DNA of 64,000 bases from Prunella strophiata (lineage: Eukaryota > Chordata > Aves > Passeriformes > Prunellidae). The DNA is taken from contig JAZBQD010000018.1 in the NCBI GenBank assembly GCA_036583965.1, positions 70,185,564 to 70,249,563 of the forward strand, in the 5' to 3' direction. The notes beneath the pieces were generated by a model. That model was not told the DNA's origin. It was given only the letters and a program-made list of their open reading frames with translations, and searched no databases. Each line of letters opens with the position of its first letter. The first letter of the stretch is position 1. Below are positions 41,501 through 52,780 of this stretch, one piece after another. The position numbers and the translations under genes are program-made.

Positions 41501-43720
41501 GGGTTTAGGACCCCGGGTTTAGGATCCCGGGTTTAGGATCCCAGGTTTAGGATCCCGGGTTTAGGATCCCGGGTTTAGGATCCCGGGTTTAGGATCCCGG
41601 GTTTAGGATCCCGGGTTTAGGACCCCAGGTTTAGGATCCCGAGTTTAGGATCCCGGGTTTAGGATCCCAGGTTTAGGATCCCGGGTTTAGGACCCCGGGT
41701 TTAGGACCCCAGGTTTAGGATCCCAAGTTTAGGATCCCAGGTTTAGGATCCCAAGTTTAGGATCCCAGGTTTAGGACCCCGGTTTTAGGATCCCAGGTTT
41801 AGGACCCCGGGTTTAGGACCCCGGGTTTAGGACCCCGGGTTTAGGACCCCGGTTTTAGGATCCCAGGTTAGGATCCCAGGTTTAGGACCCCGGTTTTAGG
41901 ATCCCGGGTTAGGATCCCGGGTTAGGATCCCGGGTTAGGATCCCGGGTTTAGGACCCCGGGTTTAGGATCCCGGGTTTAGGACCCCGGGTTTAGGATCCC
42001 GGTTTAGGATCCCAGCTTTAGGATCCCAGGAGCGGGATCCCAGCTTTAGAGTCCCAGGTTTAGGATCCCGGGTTAGGATCCCGGGTTAGGATCCCGGGTT
42101 TAGGATCCCAGGAACTGGATCCCAGGAGCAGGATATCCCAGGTTTAGGACCCCAGGTTTAGGATCGCAGGTTTAGGACCCCGGTTTTAGGATCCCAGGTT
42201 TAGGATCCCTGGAGCAGGAGATCCCAAGTTTAGGATCCCAGGTTTAGGATCCCAAGTTTAGGACCCCGGGTTTAGGATCCCAGGTTTAGGATCCCAAGTT
42301 TAGGATCCAGGAACTGGATCCCACATTTAGGATCCCAAGTTTAGGATCCCAGGAACTGGATCCCAGGAGCAGGATATCCCAGGACTGAGATCTCAGAAGT
42401 GGGGATCCCAGGAGATAATTCCCAGGTTTAGGATCCCTGGAGCAGGAGATCCCAGGATTAGGATCCCAGGAGCCGGATCCCACGTTTAGGATCCCAGGAA
42501 CTGGATCCCAGGAGAAGGATATCCCAGGATTAGGATCCCAGGAGCGGGGATGTCAAAGGAGAGAATCCCAGGAGCTGGATTCCAGGTTTAGGATGTCAAG
42601 TTTAGGATCCCAGGAACTGGATCCCAGGAGTGGGATGCCAGGAGCGGGATCCCAGCTTTAGGATCCCAGGAACTGGATATCCCAGGTTTAGGATCCCAGG
42701 TTTGGGATCCCAGGAGCGGGGATGCCAAAGAAGAGGGAAATTCCAGGAGCTGAATCCTAGGAGCAGAATCCCAGAAGCGGGATATCCCAGGAGATAATTC
42801 CCAGGTTTAGGATCCCAGGAGTGGGATATCCCAGGAGATCGATCCCAGGTTTAGGATCCCAAGTTTAGGATCCCAGGAACTGGATCCCAGGAGCAGGATA
42901 TCCCAGGTTTAGGATCCCAGGAGCGGGGATGCCAAAGGAGAGGGAAATTCCATGAGCTGGATCCTAGGAGCGGGATCCCAGGATTAGGATCCCAGAAGCG
43001 GGATATCCCAGGAGATAATTCTCAGCTTTAGGATCCCAGTTTTAGAATCTCGGGTTTAGGATCCCAGGTTTAGGACCCCAGGGTTAGAATCTCAGGTTTA
43101 GGATCCCAGCTTTAGAGTCCCAGGTTTAGGATCCCAGGTTTAGGACCCCGGGTTTAGGATCCCAGGTTTAGGATCTCGGGTTTAGGATCTCGGGTTTAGG
43201 ATCCCGGGTTTAGGATCCCGGGTTTAGGATCCCGGGTTTAGAATCCCGGGTTTAGGATCCCGGGTTTAGAATCCCATGTTTAGGATCTCGGGTTTATGAT
43301 CCCGGGTTTAGGACCCCGGGTTTAGGAACCCGGGTTTAGGATCCCGGGTTTAGGACCCCAGGTTTAGGATCGCAGGTTTAGGATCTCGGGTTTAGGACCC
43401 CAGGTTTAGGACCCCAGGTTTAGGATCCCAGGTTTAGAATCCCAGGTTTAGGATCCCGGGTTTAGGATCCCAGGTTAAGAATCCCGGGTTTAGGACCCCG
43501 GGTTTAGGATCCCGGGTTTAGGACCCCGGGTTTAGGATCTCGGGTTTAGGATCCCGGGTTTAGGACCCCGGGTTTAGGATCCCAAGTTTAGGATCCCGGG
43601 TTTAGGATCCCGGGTTTAGGATCCCGGGTTTAGGACCCCGGGTTTATGATCCCGGGTTTAGGATCCCGGGTTTAGGATCCCAGGTTTAGGATCTCGGGTT
43701 TTGGATCCCGGGTTTAGGAT
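38515..43720. repeat. 14-bp satellite (~370 copies)
   Basis: Unit GGATCCCAGGTTTA, with CCAAG variants common on the left (38.5-40.7 kb) and CCGGG or GACCCC variants taking over on the right (40.8-43.7 kb). A sporadic CTGGAGCAGGAGATC or AGGAACTGG insertion recurs. A stop codon arises in every plus-strand frame because 14 is not a multiple of three. Nearly every left-side unit contains a BamHI site. Confidence 0.98.
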
Positions 43721-44440
43721 CGGAGCTGCCCGGCCCCGCGGCCCCGCACTCGTTCGGGGTGGGGACACCCCGGGTGGCCGCGCTGGCCGGGTCCCCCCGG
43801 TGCGGGCGGGCTCGGCCCCGGGCTCGGTGTCGTGCCAGGGGTGCCCGGGGGGGCTGCGGCACCGGGGCCCCCCGATTTCGTTTAATTCCCTTTAATTTCG
43901 TTTCATTTCTTTTTTTATCAGCGCGGGCGCGGCGGGGCCGGGCCGGGAGGAGCGCGCCCACCCTCGGGAGTCCCTGGCCGGGTTGGGGACAGCCAGGCCC
44001 GGGGCTGGGGTGTCCCCAAGGTGTACGGGGGTGTCCCCAAGCTGCCCGCACCGGGGACACCCCGGACTCCCCGGGAGCGGCCGCTCCGGTAACGAAACCA
44101 GCACTCAGCGCGGGCCCGACGGGGCTGGGACACACGGGGATGTCCCCGAGGGTGGCCCCGGTGACAAAAAGCACCCACGGGGACTCCGCGGGGTGGGCAC
44201 ACTGCCCGGGTGTGTCCCTGCGCGGTCACACGGTGCCACTCGCACCCAGCCGTGTCTGCGCGCGGTGCGGCCACCCTGACGTCCTCAAAAGCCACCGAGC
44301 CACCCCAAAATTGTCACCCACGGGACGGGAGGGTGGCCGGTCACGCTCTGCCCACGTGGCTGCCCCGTGGCCGTGTGGCCGTGTCCACTCACACCAGCCG
44401 GACACCGTCCCAGGACACCCGTGGCCACTGCCCTGGTGTC
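43721..44440. other. GC-rich CpG-dense sequence
   Basis: Start of a broad CpG-dense zone leading to VAX2. Long GC-rich open frames on both strands have no domain content or intron support. Confidence 0.4.
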
Positions 44441-46000
44441 CCCGCACTGTCCCCTCGATGTCCCCTCACAGTGTCCCCGTTGTCCCCTCACAGTCCCTGG
44501 GTTTTTTGCCCGGTTCCCCGTGTCCCCCACACAATCCCCCGGTGTCCCTTCACATCCCCTCGTGTCCCCGCACTGTCCCCCCGTGTTTCTGCCATGTCCC
44601 TACACTGTCCCCTCGTGTTTTCGTGCCCTGCATGTCCCCACGCAGTCCCCTCGTATCCGTGCCCAGTCCTCCCATGTCCCCACACAGTCCCCTTGTGTCC
44701 CCAAACAATTCTCCGCGTCCCCAAACAGCTCTCGGTGTCCCCCCGTGTTTTTCACGGCTCTCCTGTGTTGTCCCCAGTCCCTCCGTGTCCCCACACTGTC
44801 CCCCCATGTCCCCACACAGCTCCCGGTGTCCCCGCACAGTCCCCCCGTGTCCCCTCACGATCTCCCCGTGTTCCCACAAAGTTCCCCCGTGTCCCCGTGC
44901 AGTCCCCGGTGTCCCCTCACGATCCCCAGTGTCCCTTCACTGTCCCCGCTGTCCCCAAACAGTTCTCGGTGTCCCCCCGTGTTTTTCACGGCTCTCCCGT
45001 ATTGTCCCCAGTCCCTCCGTGTCCCCACACTGTCTCCCGTGTCCCCAGACTGTCCCTCTCTGTCCCCGCAGTCTTCCCATGTCCCTTCACGGTTCCCCGT
45101 GTCCCCACAAAATTCCCCCGTGTCCCCGTGCAGTCCCCCAGTGTTTTTTCACACTCCCCCCGTGTCCCCTCACACTCCCCGGTGTCCCCTCAGTGTCCCC
45201 AGTGTCCCCTCACAGTTTCCCGTGCTTTCACAGTCCCCCCGTGTCCTTTCACGGTTCCCAGTGTCCCTTTACAGTCCGTCGTGTCCCCTCACAGTCCCCA
45301 CATGTCCCCTCACAGTCCCGTGTCCCCGTGCAGTCCTCTCGTGTCCCCTCACAGTCCCCGGTCTCTCCCCACAGTCCCCGGTGTCCCCTCAGTGTCCCCG
45401 GTGTCCCCTCAGTGTCTCCCCGTGTTTTCACAGTCCCCTCGTGTCCCCCCACGGTCCCCCCGTGTTCCCTCAAAGTCCTGTGCCTCCACGCAGTCCCTGT
45501 GTCCCCTCAGTGTCCTCCCGCGTCCCCTCACAGTCCCGTGTCCCCTCAGTGTCCCCCCGTGCTTTCACAGTCTCCCCATGTCCCCACGCAGTCCCCCCGT
45601 GTCCCCATGCAATTCCCGGTGTCCCTTCACAGTCCCCGGTGTCCCCTCACAGTCCCGCGTCCCCTCATGTATCCCTTGTGTCCCCACACAATTCCCCCGT
45701 GTTCCTCTCACAGTCCCGTTGTCCCCCTCAGTGTCCCCCCGTGCTTTCACAATCCCCCCGTGTCCCCACGCTGTCCCCCCGTGTCCCATGCAATTCCCGG
45801 TGTCCCTTCACAGTTCCCGGTGTCCCCACGCTGTCTCCCCGTGTCCCCACGCAGTTCCCGGTGTCCCCACGCTGTCTCCCCGTGTCCCCACGCAGTTCCC
45901 GGTGTCCCCACGCAGTTCCCGGTGTCCCCACGCAGTTCCCGGTGTCCCCACGCAGTTCCCGGTGTCCCCACGCAGTCCCCGGTGTCCCCTCGCTGTCCCC
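44441..46000. repeat. degenerate GTGTCCCC minisatellite
   Basis: Irregular ~20-24-bp units such as GTCCCCCGTGTCCCCACAC, becoming a clean 20-bp unit GGTGTCCCCACGCAGTTCCC at 45805-45990. The word TGTCCCCATGCAG links it to the 40-bp array at 37-38 kb. Confidence 0.85.
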
Positions 46001-49000
46001 GCTCCCGCCGAGGCCCCGCACGGTTCCCGGCCTCCGCCGCTCTCTCCCGGCCCGGCCCGGCCCGGGGGTCCCTCGGCGGGGTCCCCACCCGGGTCTGTCC
46101 CCGGGGAAGCAGTTCTTTTTTTTTTTTTTTTTTTTCGAGGGGAAAGCAAAAGGTCCCAACAACGTGACCTCCAGAGCAAGGGAGCGGCGGCCAGGTTCGG
46201 TACCGGGGGAAGCCCCGGCTCCTCTCCCGCAGCCAGGCCCGGGGCCGAGCCGAGCCCACCGAGCCTGGCCTTACCTCCATCTCCGGGGCACAGAACCGGG
46301 GGGTGGGGTGCGGATCCGCCTCTCAACCGGGCAAATCGAGGAATTCTGCGGGGTTTTTTTCGGGCCCGGAGCGGCGAGAAGCGCGGGGATGCGGCGGGGC
46401 GGGCCCGGCGCCGGGAACGGGGATGCTCCCGGAGAGCGCGGCCGCTCCCACCCCGGGCAGGGCTTGGCTGGGCTGGGTGTGCTCGGCAGGGCGGCGGGAG
46501 CGAGGAAAAGCGGGAATATCGATAATAAAAATATCGATAAATAATGCAGATCGTGCTGGCAGGACTAAAAATAGGAATAGGAGCGTCACTAATAATAGCA
46601 GGGCTAATAATGACACTAATGCCGCTGCTATTAACGCTAATTAAAACAACAACAACAGCGCTGAACGCCACCCGAAAACAACAACAAACATACAATTAAA
46701 AAAGGGGAATTTTTAATTAGGGTTATTTTGATAATTTTGTTGTTTCTGAGGATCGGGGAGCCCGCGGATTGCATCGCTTCCCCTTCCCGGCAGATCGCAC
46801 CCGGTATTTCCCCTTTTTCTCCGCTTCCCTTTCTCCCGGAGTAAATCCCTTCCCGTTATTATTCACGTTAATCGTGGGGATAACGGGGGGGGAAAATAGA
46901 GAAAAAAAAAAAATTAAAAAAAAAAAAAAAAAAAAAGAAAAAAATAAAACAGCAGCAGGAAAGGAGCGGGAGCCGTGAGGAGGCGGCGGGGGCTGAGCGG
47001 GCACCGGCGGCTTAGCGGGCACCGGGGCGGCTTCTCCGCCGCTCGTTCCGCGGCCTCCGCCGCCGCTCGGGGCCGGGGCTCGGCGAAAAGAAGAATTTTC
47101 GTTCCGGCAGCTCCCGGGCGATCGCCGCCCTCCGTCTTCCCCGTGGGACCGGCCCGCAGCCTTTCCCCGCGGCCCCGGGGGGCTGAGGCCGCAGGGCGGG
47201 CTGGCTTTGGGGTAATTTTCTTTGTTTTCGTTAAAAATCGTTGGTTGGTGGCGCATCCACCACCGGGCCCGGTGGCGGGGCACGGCGGAGCCCGGCTGTC
47301 CGGCTGTCCGGCTGTCCGGCTGTCCGGTTGTCCGGCTGTCCGGTCCCGGCCCTGCCGCAGCCCCGGGAGTGGAGAAGCGGCAGCGGGGAACGGGGAACCG
47401 GCAACGGGGAGCCGGGAATCGTTTCCGGCCGCCAGCACCTTCCCCGGAGCGGCGGCTCCGTCCCCGCTCGCCCCTCCGGGCCCCGCAGAACCGGGGCTGC
47501 GGCCCGGGACCACCGGCCTGGAGCAGGGCCCGTGCCCTGCGCCCTCCCCGCTCGGCCCTTTCCGTTCTCCTTATTTCCTTCCCCTTTTCGCCCTTTGGAT
47601 TTCTTTCCTTTTACTTTCCTTATTCCTACAGTTTTAGTTCGCCTTTTAGTTCTATTTTTTAATTTTTAATTTTATTTTTTCCCGGCTGTTTTCCCCGCGC
47701 TGTTCCGGTTATTTCAGGGACGGGCCCAGGCAGGCTCGGACATCCAGCGGCCACTCCAGCCCAAGGCCTCGCATTCCCGGTGCCCGCCAGAGCCCGAACC
47801 GGGCACCTCCCGTCTCTACCGAGCTCTGCCCGGTGCCCGGGCCGTGCCAGACCCCTGCGGACCCCCCAGCCCGGGGCGGTGCCCGGTACCGAGCCGTGGG
47901 TGCGGCGGAGCGCAGGGACTGCGAAATCTCGGGGTTGTTTGTGTTTAAACTTAATTTATTTCTTTTTAATCCGCCGCCGTTAGAACCGTTCCGATCCGAG
48001 GCAGTACCGGGGAGGGGGCGGCCGTCCCCGGGGAAGCACCGCGGGCGCCGCCGCAGCTTTTTCCGCCCGGTTTTGCCCCATTTTCGAGGACAGCGGCGGA
48101 ACGGAGCCCCCGAGGCCGGGGAGACCCCCGGGACAGCCCTGCACACACCGGCTCCGGCACTCCCAGCTGGAAACCGGGAGCCGCCCCGCTCGGTGCCGGA
48201 TCAGGGAATTTCGGGGCTCCCCCGCTGCCCCATCCCGGGCGGCAGTGGGGTAACCCCGGCAGCAGCGGGGACTCTCCCGGTGGCTGCGGCGCAGCGCGGG
48301 GAAGCGGGACCGGAGCCCCCCGACCCCCGCCCGGCCCGGGGAGGGGCAGCGCCCGCCGGGACCGAGGGATTTCTTTATTCGTTTCCACCTCTGCCCCGGT
48401 CGGGCGGGGGTCCCCAGGGTGAACCCCCCGAGAAGGAACCGGGAAGCGGAGCCGCCGCCGCTGTCGTAGCCGGGCAGCGGCCGCCGAGGGGCTCTTTGTT
48501 TACCAATCGGTGTCACAGAACGGGAGGGCAGGAAATTGCGTCTGTACCGAGCCGTTAATTTAAAATCGGCTCTTTCCTCCCCCCCGCTGGCCCCCAGCCG
48601 CTCCCCGGCTCGGCGGGGGCTCGGCCGCCCGCTCCCCGCTGCCGGCTCCGGCGGCGGCCGCCGGGGATGCGCAGCGGAGCGCGGCGGCGGGGGAGGGCCG
48701 GGCCGGAGGAATAAGGACCCGGCTTCTTCGCCGGTCCCACCCCCGGCCGCTTCCTCCGCAGCTCCCTCCCCTCGGCCTCCCTTTCCCCTCCCGCACCCCC
48801 CTCCCCACTCCCCCACCACCCCCCTAAAATCATCGCCCCCAATCTCCCGGTATTGATTTCTCCCGCACGCGAATCCCGAGCGCAGCGCGGCGAGCCCGGC
48901 CACCGCCGGCGGCTCTCCCGTCGCCCGCTCCCGCCGCTACCGGCACCGACACCGGGACCCGCACCGGTACCGGCGCTCCATGGAAGGGCAGCGGCCGCGG

Positions 49001-49456
49001 CCGGAGCGCCTGAAGTTTGCCCGGAGCGAGGTGCCGCGGGAGGTGGAGCTGGGGAGGGGGCGCGGGGGGGGCTCGGCCGCCTGTCAAAGTTTGAAACTCC
49101 TTCTCCCCCCCAGCCTCGCACCCTCTCGGGACGCCCCGACGGGTCCCCCCCACCCCCGGTACCACCCCCGGCCGGCGGGGCGGGGAGGGGGGTGCGCTTT
49201 AAATGCCGGGCCCCCGGTTGGGAGAGGGCGACAGGCGACAGGCGACGGCCCCCGGCGGTCCCCGGCCATGGGGGTGAGCCGGGGCGCAGAGCCCCGGGGG
49301 GGCCGGGGAGGGGCGGGGAGGGGAAGGGGTCTGCGGAGGGTGGGGGGGCGGGGGGGTTCCCTCCCATCCCCCCCCGCCCAGCCTTGCCTCCTCTCTCCCT
49401 CTCCCCGTGTCTCTCTCTGCCTCCTGATGTTTGATCCCGCCGCGGCGCCCGCAGGG
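46001..49456 (+). promoter_or_regulatory. VAX2: CpG-island-like VAX2 upstream/promoter region
   Basis: Dense CpG sequence without long repeats, unlike its surroundings, reaching past exon 1 to about 50.7 kb. A GC box run GGGGCGGGGAGGGG (about 49176-49189) precedes a TATA-like CTTTAAATG at 49198, about 255 bp before the start codon. A TCF-like GTCAAAG lies at about 49083. These are consistent with a core promoter near 49.2 kb, but the transcription start is not shown by sequence. An 8-bp GGCTGTCC repeat (six copies) lies at 47293-47343. Confidence 0.55.
46510..46760. promoter_or_regulatory. AT-rich island with clustered TAAT motifs
   Basis: Embedded in very GC-rich DNA, this 250-bp block has two TATCGATAA words, TAATAAT, CTAATAATAG, GCTAATTAAAAC, ACAATTAAAA and TTTTAATTAGGG. 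TAATTA is the core site of homeodomain proteins of the VAX/EMX/NK class. Its position 2.7-2.9 kb upstream of VAX2 suggests an enhancer or autoregulatory element. Function is inferred only. Confidence 0.35.
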
Positions 49457-49733
49457 ATGAGCGATGGAGGGGCCGAGCCCGGCGGGAGCCCCGTGCTGCT
49501 GGCCGAGCCCGCGGCCACCGGGCGGGCCCGGGAGAAGCTGCCGACCCGGGCGGAGCTGGAGAGCGCCCTGCGCGCCGGCGGCGGCGGCGGCAGCGGCGGA
49601 GCCGGCGGCGGCTTCAAGGACATCCCGGGAACGTCGGCGGTCAGCCCCGGCTCCTCCAAGCAGTGCGCCCCGGACACCGAGAGCCCGTCGGGGACCGGCG
49701 AGGCGGATTACTGCCGCCGCATCCTGGTGCGAG
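49457..49733 (+). CDS. VAX2: VAX2 exon 1 (N-terminal region)
   Basis: VAX2 is a homeodomain transcription factor that specifies ventral retina and optic nerve identity. The exon encodes 92 residues plus one base. It opens MSDGGAEPGGSP, resembling mammalian VAX2 (MGDGGAE), which decided the start over an in-frame ATG 30 bp upstream (49427). A glycine/serine-rich stretch sits at residues 41-52, and the VAX-specific EADYCRRILVR lies just before the donor G|GTACGG. The frame is intact. VAX1 is less likely because the next exon reads [11 protein letters not shown] as in VAX2. Confidence 0.9.
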
Positions 49734-50743
49734 GTACGGGCACGCTCCCCGCTCCCCCGGCCGGGGCTTCCCGCTCCGGGCACGGGGCATCCCCGGCACC
49801 GCTTCCAGCGCATCCCGGGCGCTCCCCGGCTGCGACCTCCGGCCTCCCGGCCCCGCCGCTCCTGCCCCGGCTCCGCTGCGAGCGGCACGGAGCGGGCCCG
49901 CTGCCCCAGCCCGGCTCCGCCGGCAGCGGGCTCGGAGCGGGGCCGTGCCCAGCGGGCGGCCGGGAGGGCTGCAGGGGAACGGCCCGGGTCACGGACCCGC
50001 CGGGCCGGCGGAGCCCCGCGGGGGACGCGCGGGCTACGGGAGAGGGGGGACAGCATCAGCTCGGCGTTGGGAGCGATGTCGCAGGAGAAAAGCGTCACGG
50101 AGCGGCGGCGGGCGAGGGGGGGTTTATTTTTTTTTTTTTTTTTTCCCTTTATAATATCACCGGCTCGGTCCCGGCTGGGGCTCGGCGCTCCCCGGAGCCG
50201 CCGCGTCCCGCATCCCTCATCCCGCATCCCGCCCCGCCGCCCGCGCTCAGTCCCCGCCGGCCCGGGACTCGCCGGGACCACTTCTGGCTTGTGGCGAACC
50301 CCGAGAAGTTTGGGGCGCCCTGGCGCGGCTGTCGCAAGGCGGGGGCGGGTCCCGACGCTCCTCGTGCTCCGGGATGCCGGGGATGATGCTCCTGCGTCCC
50401 CGCCGGCTGCCGCCGCTTCTTTCCGGAGCCGCGTCCGATGCTCTGTCTGCCATCGCTTCCTATCAGTGCCGTAGGCCTCCGGTGCCCAGCGCAGCGCTCG
50501 GGCACGCGCGGGGAGCAGCGGCGGTCGCGACTGTCCGTCCTCAACCGCCGCGGTGGCGGCGGGGACCGGATAGCCAGGGTCCCTGTCCCGTCGTTATCCC
50601 GGGCTCGGGCACCCCGAGCAAGCGCCCCGCCGCTCACCCAAGCCTCTCTCCCGGTTGTCGCGATAGGCGCCCTTCGCCGACAGCCCGGTTGTCCCAGTCC
50701 GAACCGGGGACAGCGGCCGAGCAGCGGGCAGCCCTCGGGACGA

Positions 50744-52250
50744 TCCCCGGTGTATCCCCGGTGTATCCCCGGTGTATCCCCGGTGTATCCCCGGTGTATC
50801 CCCGGTGTATCCCCGGTGTATCCCCGGTGTATCCCCGGTGTATCCCCGGTGTATCCCCGGTGTATCCCCGGTGTATCCCCGGTGTATCCCCGGTGTATCC
50901 CCGGTGTATCCCCGGTGTATCCCCGGTGTATCCCCGGTGTATCCCCGGTGTATCCCCGGTGTATCCCCGGTGTATCCCCGGTGTATCCCCGGTGTATCCC
51001 CGGTGTATCCCCGGTGTATCCCCGGTGTATCCCCGGTGTATCCCCGGTGTATCCCCGGTGTATCCCCGGTGTATCCCCGGTGTATCCCCGGTGTATCCCC
51101 GGTGTATCCCCGGTGTATCCCCGGTGTATCCCCGGTGTATCCCCGGTGTATCCCCGGTGTATCCCCGGTGTATCCCCGGTGTATCCCCGGTGTATCCCCG
51201 GTGTATCCCCGGTGTATCCCCGGTGTATCCCCGGTGTATCCCCGGTGTATCCCCGGTGTATCCCCGGTGTATCCCCGGTGTATCCCCGGTGTATCCCCGG
51301 TGTATCCCCGGTGTATCCCCGGTGTATCCCCGGTGTATCCCCGGTGTATCCCCGGTGTATCCCCGGTGTATCCCCGGTGTATCCCCGGTGTATCCCCGGT
51401 GTATCCCCGGTGTATCCCCGGTGTATCCCCGGTGTATCCCCGGTGTATCCCCGGTGTATCCCCGGTGTATCCCCGGTGTATCCCCGGTGTATCCCCGGTG
51501 TATCCCCGGTGTATCCCCGGTGTATCCCCGGTGTATCCCCGGTGTATCCCCGGTGTATCCCCGGTGTATCCCCGGTGTATCCCCGGTGTATCCCCGGTGT
51601 ATCCCCGGTGTATCCCCGGTGTATCCCCGGTGTATCCCCGGTGTATCCCCGGTGTATCCCCGGTGTATCCCCGGTGTATCCCCGGTGTATCCCCGGTGTA
51701 TCCCCGGTGTATCCCCGGTGTATCCCCGGTGTATCCCCGGTGTATCCCCGGTGTATCCCCGGTGTATCCCCGGTGTATCCCCGGTGTATCCCCGGTGTAT
51801 CCCCGGTGTATCCCCGGTGTATCCCCGGTGTATCCCCGGTGTATCCCCGGTGTATCCCCGGTGTATCCCCGGTGTATCCCCGGTGTATCCCCGGTGTATC
51901 CCCGGTGTATCCCCGGTGTATCCCCGGTGTATCCCCGGTGTATCCCCGGTGTATCTCAGGTGCAGCCCCGGTGTATCCCCGGTGTATCCCCGGTGTATCC
52001 CCGGTGTATCCCCGGTGTATCTCAGGTGCAGCCCCGGTGTATCCCCGGTGTATCCCCGGTGTATCTCAGGTGCAGCCCCGGTGTATCCCCGGTGTATCCC
52101 CGGTGTATCCCCGGTGTATCTCAGGTGCAGCCCCGGTGTATCCCCGGTGTATCCCCGGTGTATCCCCGGTGCATCCCCGGTGTATCCCCGGTGTATCCCC
52201 GGTGCATCCCCGGTGTATCCCCTGTGCAGCCCCGGTGCAGCCCCGGTGCT
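50744..52250. repeat. 11-bp minisatellite (~136 copies)
   Basis: GGTGTATCCCC repeated without error for about 1.2 kb, then with CTCAGGTGCAGCCCC and GGTGCATCCCC variants after 51950. The unit encodes an 11-residue peptide cycle in all frames; not a gene. Confidence 0.98.
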
Positions 52251-52780
52251 TTCGGTGAAGTCGGGGATCCTCGGCGAGGTCCTCTCGGGGTCTCGCCGAT
52301 CCCGCGGTACCGGGGATGGTCCGTGCGGGATGGATCCTCCCGGTCACCTCCCCGTCACCTCCCGGTCACCTCCCGGCCATCCCCGTCTCGTCGGGGGTGG
52401 CTTCCGGGGATAAACGGGACAAGGAGGGACCTGGGCAGCCCCGGGGCCGGTCCCGCTGTCCACCGCGTCTACTCTTGCATCCCACGTGGCTGGGACACCT
52501 CCTGGATTCTCCCCCCCGGCCGTCACCTCCCATTTCCTCCCCTTTTCGTGCCTGGTGGCCCGCATGCACTGGAGGGACCCGCGGTGGCGCTTAGTGCCAC
52601 CATGGCCACCCCATGGCACGGAGGGGACATCCTGGGGGCTGGCAGGGGGGTGTGCACCCTAAAAGATCCTGGCAGCTGTGTTGGTGTGGGAGCCCAGGTG
52701 TGTGGAGTGTCCCTGTGCCAGCATGGGGTGTCCCTGTGCCAGGGTGGAGTGTCCCTGTCCAGGAAAAAAAAACAAACACA

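Noticed and set aside
38515..43720. Telomere-like TTTAGG repeats
   Set aside because: The true unit is 14 bp (GGATCCCAGGTTTA), not a vertebrate TTAGGG telomere; no TTAGGG runs.
43759..46525. Proline/serine-rich frames of 725-802 codons
   Set aside because: Arise from GTGTCCCC repeats and GC-rich CpG island sequence. No intron structure, and they differ only by frame.
50374..52413. PGVSPVYPRCI repeat protein
   Set aside because: Translation of the 11-bp array; same peptide in all plus frames, inside VAX2 intron 1.
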